NCBI GenBank assembly: GCA_020341735.1
Contig: CP070833.1
Location: 1,233,403-1,271,382 of the forward strand
DNA from: Gammaproteobacteria bacterium
GTDB taxonomy: Bacteria > Pseudomonadota > Gammaproteobacteria > Steroidobacterales > XN24
Direction: 5' to 3'
DNA length: 37,980 nucleotides
Shown here: positions 34,738-37,980 of the stretch, in pieces
Position numbering within the stretch: the stretch's first letter is position 1
Layout of the letters: every line of letters begins with the position of its first letter
The notes under the pieces: model-generated
Told to the model about the DNA's origin: nothing
The model's input: only the letters and a program-made list of their open reading frames with translations
Databases searched by the model: none
Made by a program: the position numbers and the translations under genes

Positions 34738-36390
34738 GTGAGCGGGAACGACTCTCCAGACCAGATTGGCAGCAAGCCCCGGGGTCCTACAGGGGACTCA
34801 TCGGACGAGATCGGTATCTGGGCTGCGTTGACCGTCATCACGCTACTCGTGATCAATCTCCTGCCCTCGCTGATCAGGCCTGCCGAGTTTATGCAGGATG
34901 ACTCCTATTTTTATCTGCAGGTGGCTCACAACATCGTCGCTGGCCTGGGCAGCACGTTCCATGGCATAACGCCAACCAACGGATACCATCCTCTTTGGAT
35001 GGGGCTGGTTACCGCCACCAGCTTCATGGCGGGCGGCGACAAGACAGCCTCCCTGTATTTCGTATTCGCCCTCCAGGGTGTGCTGTTCATTGCGTCAGCG
35101 CTCGTGTTCCGAAGGCTGGCGATCTTAATGGGTCTTCGTTACTGGCTGATCGGCATCGCGATCATGGCGGCCTATTTGCTGGGCACGGCTATCTACGGCT
35201 CCGAAGCGCACGTCAACGCGTTGACTTTACTTGCAAGCCTCGCCCTTCTTTGGCGCGCGCTGGGATCACCGCGAGCACGGCCATGGTTTCTGACCGGGCT
35301 TGTTGCCGGCTTAGCCGTGCTGGCCAGACTCGACAACGTCTTCGTCATGTCCATGACATTGATGCTCGGGCTCGTATACTCGACGCGAGAAAATCTTCGG
35401 ACCGTTGCTGTGCCTTTGCTGGCGCTGGTCGCCGGTGGAGCCGCGGTCGTTCTGCCTTACGTGTTGGCCAATCTCGTATCCACAGGACATATGGTTCCGA
35501 TCAGCGGCGCGATAAAGAGCACGTTTCCGAATGCTCAGATCGACTTGGGCAGGCTAGGATCGATGGGCAAGCTCGCGACGCCTTTCGGATTCGTCTCCTT
35601 GCTGATCGGTCTCGGGCTGGACAAAGACCGCAGGCGTCGAGTGCTTTGGCAGGGATTGGGATCCGGTGTCATCCTCCACGCGGCCTACGTTGTCTGCTTC
35701 ACTGATCACTACACCTTCTGGGCCTGGTATTACGTATCTGCCGTGCTTTCGGCTGCCCTGTCGGCATGCTATCTATATCAATGGCTCACAGTTAGATACG
35801 AGTCTCTTGTCAGTGTGTCTAACGCGAGACGAATCGCGTTGGCCGGTGCAGTTCTTGTATTGGTGGCAGGATCTGCCCGAGCTTGGGTCAAGTCCTACGG
35901 GTACCAGGGCATCAATGTTCTGGGTTTCACGGTCAGGACCAACAAGTACCGTTGGCCGGATGAACTCGGGAGGTGGCTGAAGACCTATTTACCCCCTGGG
36001 ACGAGGATATTCGCCTATGACTGGCCAGGATCCATAGCCTTTTACTCGGATCTTCCTCTTCTGCCGATGGATGGTCTGATGAACGACTTTCAATACAATG
36101 ACGATCTCCTGGAGGTCGGCATCCAGAATTACCTGTGTGCGCACAACATCCAGTACTTCTTCGGCCTTATCGAGCCGTGGCAACGGGATATCGAGGTCGA
36201 GGTCACGGCACCGCTGTATCGGATACCGGTGGGAACCTTGCGCCTGCGGGAAAAGGATATCGTGGTGAGGACTGACAATATCCTGGCTCGGCCAGACGAG
36301 GCACTGCCGTTTGCACTCTGGCAACTCGCTTGCCCGGACCAGCAGAGCCTTGAGAAAAGGCAACAAACTTCAGGAGCCTTATCCGAATGA
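34738..36390 (+). CDS. Polytopic GT-C-type glycosyltransferase
   Basis: A 550-residue integral membrane protein with about ten predicted helices. Layout: TM1 (IWAALTVITLLVINLLPSLI), a first periplasmic loop with the acidic motif MQDDSYFYLQVA (Asp54-Asp55) and NGYHPLWMGLV, then clustered helices to about residue 380, and a soluble C-terminal domain of about 150 residues (GTRIFAYDWPGSIAFYSDLP). Acidic residues in the first loop plus a C-terminal soluble domain are typical of GT-C enzymes that use polyprenyl-phosphate sugars on the periplasmic side. I chose the GTG at 34738 because AGGAA lies at 7-base spacing; the TTG at 34552 is an alternative. It converges with dprE2, 61 bases away. By context it is a candidate arabinosyltransferase, but the donor is not proven. 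Confidence 0.8.
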   Translation: MSGNDSPDQIGSKPRGPTGDSSDEIGIWAALTVITLLVINLLPSLIRPAEFMQDDSYFYLQVAHNIVAGLGSTFHGITPTNGYHPLWMGLVTATSFMAGGDKTASLYFVFALQGVLFIASALVFRRLAILMGLRYWLIGIAIMAAYLLGTAIYGSEAHVNALTLLASLALLWRALGSPRARPWFLTGLVAGLAVLARLDNVFVMSMTLMLGLVYSTRENLRTVAVPLLALVAGGAAVVLPYVLANLVSTGHMVPISGAIKSTFPNAQIDLGRLGSMGKLATPFGFVSLLIGLGLDKDRRRRVLWQGLGSGVILHAAYVVCFTDHYTFWAWYYVSAVLSAALSACYLYQWLTVRYESLVSVSNARRIALAGAVLVLVAGSARAWVKSYGYQGINVLGFTVRTNKYRWPDELGRWLKTYLPPGTRIFAYDWPGSIAFYSDLPLLPMDGLMNDFQYNDDLLEVGIQNYLCAHNIQYFFGLIEPWQRDIEVEVTAPLYRIPVGTLRLREKDIVVRTDNILARPDEALPFALWQLACPDQQSLEKRQQTSGALSE

Positions 36391-36451
36391 GTCTGCCCAT
36401 AGATTCATCTGGACCGGCGAAAGCGACGGTCGCCCCATTCTTCGTCGGGCC

Positions 36452-37189
36452 TCACAGTGGCATTCGTCTGAAAATCCGTTCGGGAATCATGCGTATTGCG
36501 AGCATGATCCATCGCCAGAACCACGGCACGTAAATGACTTCCGGGCCCGACTTCATGCCCGAGTAAATTTTTTTGGCCACGAGCTCGGGCCGGGCCCATA
36601 GCGCACCCTTGGTGAAATTCGCAGTCATTGGCGTGTCCACGAGACCCGGCTTGATCGTTACTACCCGGACCCCGGTGCCTGAGAGTCTGCATCTCAGGCC
36701 TTGAGCGTAGTGATCAATTGCCGCCTTTGAGGACCCATACAGGTAATTGGAGGCCCTGCCCCTATCGGCAGCGACGGATGATATGACCGCCAAGGTGCCA
36801 GTATCCGCCGCCTCAAGAATCGCTGTCAGATGAGTCATCAGACACAGGGTACTGACGGAATTGACCTCCATCGTCTCCCTCACAATGGCCGGATCGGATT
36901 CCGCAGACGTCTGGTCGGGCAGTACCCCGTAACCGATCAATGCCACGTCCAGCCCACCCAGGAATTCCACGGCCCTACTCACGACCTCACCCTGTCTGTC
37001 CATGTCAATCGCGTCGAGGGTCGCCATATCGACCTTGCTGGCGCCGCGGACTCGGAGGTCGTCTGCCACAGATCCAAGCCTTGCCTGCGAACGACCGACA
37101 AGAAACAACGCGTCTCCGGCATTGGCAAAACAGCGCGCGGTCGCCTCGACGATGGCTGAGGTGGCTCCGAATATCAGGACACGATTCAT
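36452..37189 (-). CDS. dprE2: DprE2-like SDR: decaprenylphosphoryl-2-keto-ribose reductase
   Basis: A 245-residue short-chain dehydrogenase/reductase. N-terminal VLIFGATSAIVEATARCFAN is the nucleotide-binding turn, the catalytic Ser is in AVISSVAADRGRASN, and YLYGSSKAA gives the YxxxK pair. The C-terminal block VPWFWRWIMLAIRMIPERIF-RRMPL closely parallels the ending of mycobacterial DprE2 as I recall it (membrane-associated RxIPRxIFRKLP), which sets it apart from ordinary SDRs. With DprE1 it converts decaprenylphosphoryl-ribose to decaprenylphosphoryl-D-arabinose, performing the NADH-dependent reduction of the 2-keto intermediate. The start ATG overlaps the dprE1 stop (ATGA). It is convergent with the GT-C gene. 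Confidence 0.85.
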   Translation of the reverse strand: MNRVLIFGATSAIVEATARCFANAGDALFLVGRSQARLGSVADDLRVRGASKVDMATLDAIDMDRQGEVVSRAVEFLGGLDVALIGYGVLPDQTSAESDPAIVRETMEVNSVSTLCLMTHLTAILEAADTGTLAVISSVAADRGRASNYLYGSSKAAIDHYAQGLRCRLSGTGVRVVTIKPGLVDTPMTANFTKGALWARPELVAKKIYSGMKSGPEVIYVPWFWRWIMLAIRMIPERIFRRMPL

Positions 37190-37980
37190 GCCGAATCTCC
37201 GGTCACTCTTCTCCAGAAGGTCGAGGATATTCCCGGATCCAGATAAGACATTATCTCAGGCCAGTCGGGGAAGCTGCGTTTGAATACATCTGTCGGCATC
37301 CGTGCATCCTTGGCCGGATAGATCGACCCACCTGCGTCCATCACGACTTGATCGAATCGATCCAGCAACTCCAATGTCGGTTTCCCGAGGTTGGGGAAAT
37401 CGAGCGCCATGGTCACCCCCGGGGCGGGGAACGACAACAATCCCGGCGATCGTCTAATGCCGAATACTTTCAGGACGGTCAGAAAAGAGGTTGACGTTGA
37501 CCTTGCGGCCAGTCCCAGAATCTCTCCGACAACCTCTTCAGCATCAGTCATTGGGACTACGAACTGGTACTGGAGCAGGCCACCCGAGCCGTATAAACGG
37601 TTCCAGCCTCCGATGGCGTCCAGCGGAAAGAAGAATGATCGATACCCTGACTTGTAACACCTTCGCCGGCGAACCTGTCGGGAGTAGTACAACTCGTTGA
37701 ACATACGGACCAGTGGGCGGGTCACGACCCGAACCCGGGGCAGCCTTGAGAATCCCTTGGCTTCGGTTCGGCCAACCGAGGGCGGCTTGCCGCGCCCGTC
37801 ACCATGGTTCCCCCGAAAGAAAAGTCCGCGCCCGGCACTTTTCCCGGTCTTCAGTGCGTCTACCCATGCGACTGTGTATTCATAGGATCGATCGGATTCT
37901 TCGGCCAGAGCGAAGAAGTCAGCCAGCCTCTCGAAGCGGATGAGCTCGCAGTCGATCTGGCTGCCGTCGATGCGTTTCAA
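37186..37980 (-). CDS. dprE1: DprE1-like FAD-dependent decaprenylphosphoryl-ribose 2'-oxidase (partial, N-terminus beyond the window)
   Basis: The C-terminal 264 residues of a VAO-type flavoprotein, cut by the right edge. DprE1 features: SYEYTVAWVDALKTGKSAGR, FFPLDAIGGWNRLYGSGGLL with the YQFVVP strand, APGVTMALDFPN, and GGSIYPAKDARM, whose Lys corresponds to the active-site Lys418 of the mycobacterial enzyme, then a C-terminal FKRSFPDWPEI ... DP ... FWRR. The N-terminal FAD-binding half lies outside the window. The position of mycobacterial Cys387 (WNVCVDFP) reads as Ala here (VTMALDFP). The enzyme oxidises the 2'-hydroxyl of polyprenyl-phosphoryl-ribose; the next gene, dprE2, overlaps by four bases and completes the epimerisation. 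Confidence 0.85.
   Translation of the reverse strand: MKRIDGSQIDCELIRFERLADFFALAEESDRSYEYTVAWVDALKTGKSAGRGLFFRGNHGDGRGKPPSVGRTEAKGFSRLPRVRVVTRPLVRMFNELYYSRQVRRRRCYKSGYRSFFFPLDAIGGWNRLYGSGGLLQYQFVVPMTDAEEVVGEILGLAARSTSTSFLTVLKVFGIRRSPGLLSFPAPGVTMALDFPNLGKPTLELLDRFDQVVMDAGGSIYPAKDARMPTDVFKRSFPDWPEIMSYLDPGISSTFWRRVTGDSA

Noticed and set aside
36416..36434. GGCGA/TCGCC inverted repeat between the GT-C gene and dprE2 as a bidirectional terminator
   Set aside because: Only five pairs, nine-base loop and no T-run on either strand.

Overview
The window looks like a chromosomal segment of a Gram-negative gammaproteobacterium. Evidence: DUF1249 (YqiB-like) and TIGR04211 SH3 proteins, the divergent ppsR/ppsA pair, orn divergent from rsgA, the 4.5S RNA-dnaX-ybaB-recR block, a Prc-type tail-specific protease, and three RND permeases with periplasmic adaptors. 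The genus cannot be fixed from sequence alone. No tRNA, rRNA, CRISPR array, insertion sequence or phage gene was seen.

Layout. 1-2889: the tail of an unidentified gene, a small membrane protein and the periplasmic protease prc. 3023-11676: an efflux operon with two paralogous lipoprotein adaptors followed by two RND permeases; a palindrome overlaps its predicted promoter. 11680-18862: a coiled-coil protein, a DUF1249 protein, phosphoglucomutase, ppsR/ppsA (the gluconeogenic PEP node) and an SH3 membrane protein. 18975-20372: a CAP-domain protein, a GFA-fold zinc protein and a possibly frameshifted small gene. 20606-24827: a second RND system, permease first and adaptor second. 24828-30134: housekeeping genes (Thr/Ser dehydratase, orn, rsgA, recR, ybaB, dnaX and the 4.5S RNA). 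An AT-rich gap at 30135-30465 separates this core from an accessory region.

30466-37980: cell-surface carbohydrate region. The minus strand carries a decayed SGNH hydrolase, a Tat-signal small protein, a GMC flavoprotein and a membrane-anchored PIG-L deacetylase. Beyond them are a polytopic GT-C-like glycosyltransferase on the plus strand and, convergent with it, a translationally coupled DprE1-DprE2 pair. DprE1/DprE2 are the two enzymes that epimerise polyprenyl-phosphoryl ribose to polyprenyl-phosphoryl D-arabinose. With the adjacent GT-C enzyme they suggest that this Gram-negative makes and transfers D-arabinofuranose at its surface. This is the most interesting part of the window.

Other points: tightly packed convergent gene ends, where stop codons share CTAG or TGATCA palindromes and leave no room for conventional terminators; an in-phase G_GGA_AAA slippery heptamer in dnaX that could give a gamma-like product; and an SGNH hydrolase relic that still shows recognisable catalytic blocks in two frames. 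All assignments come from reading translated sequence and remembered family motifs. No database search was run.
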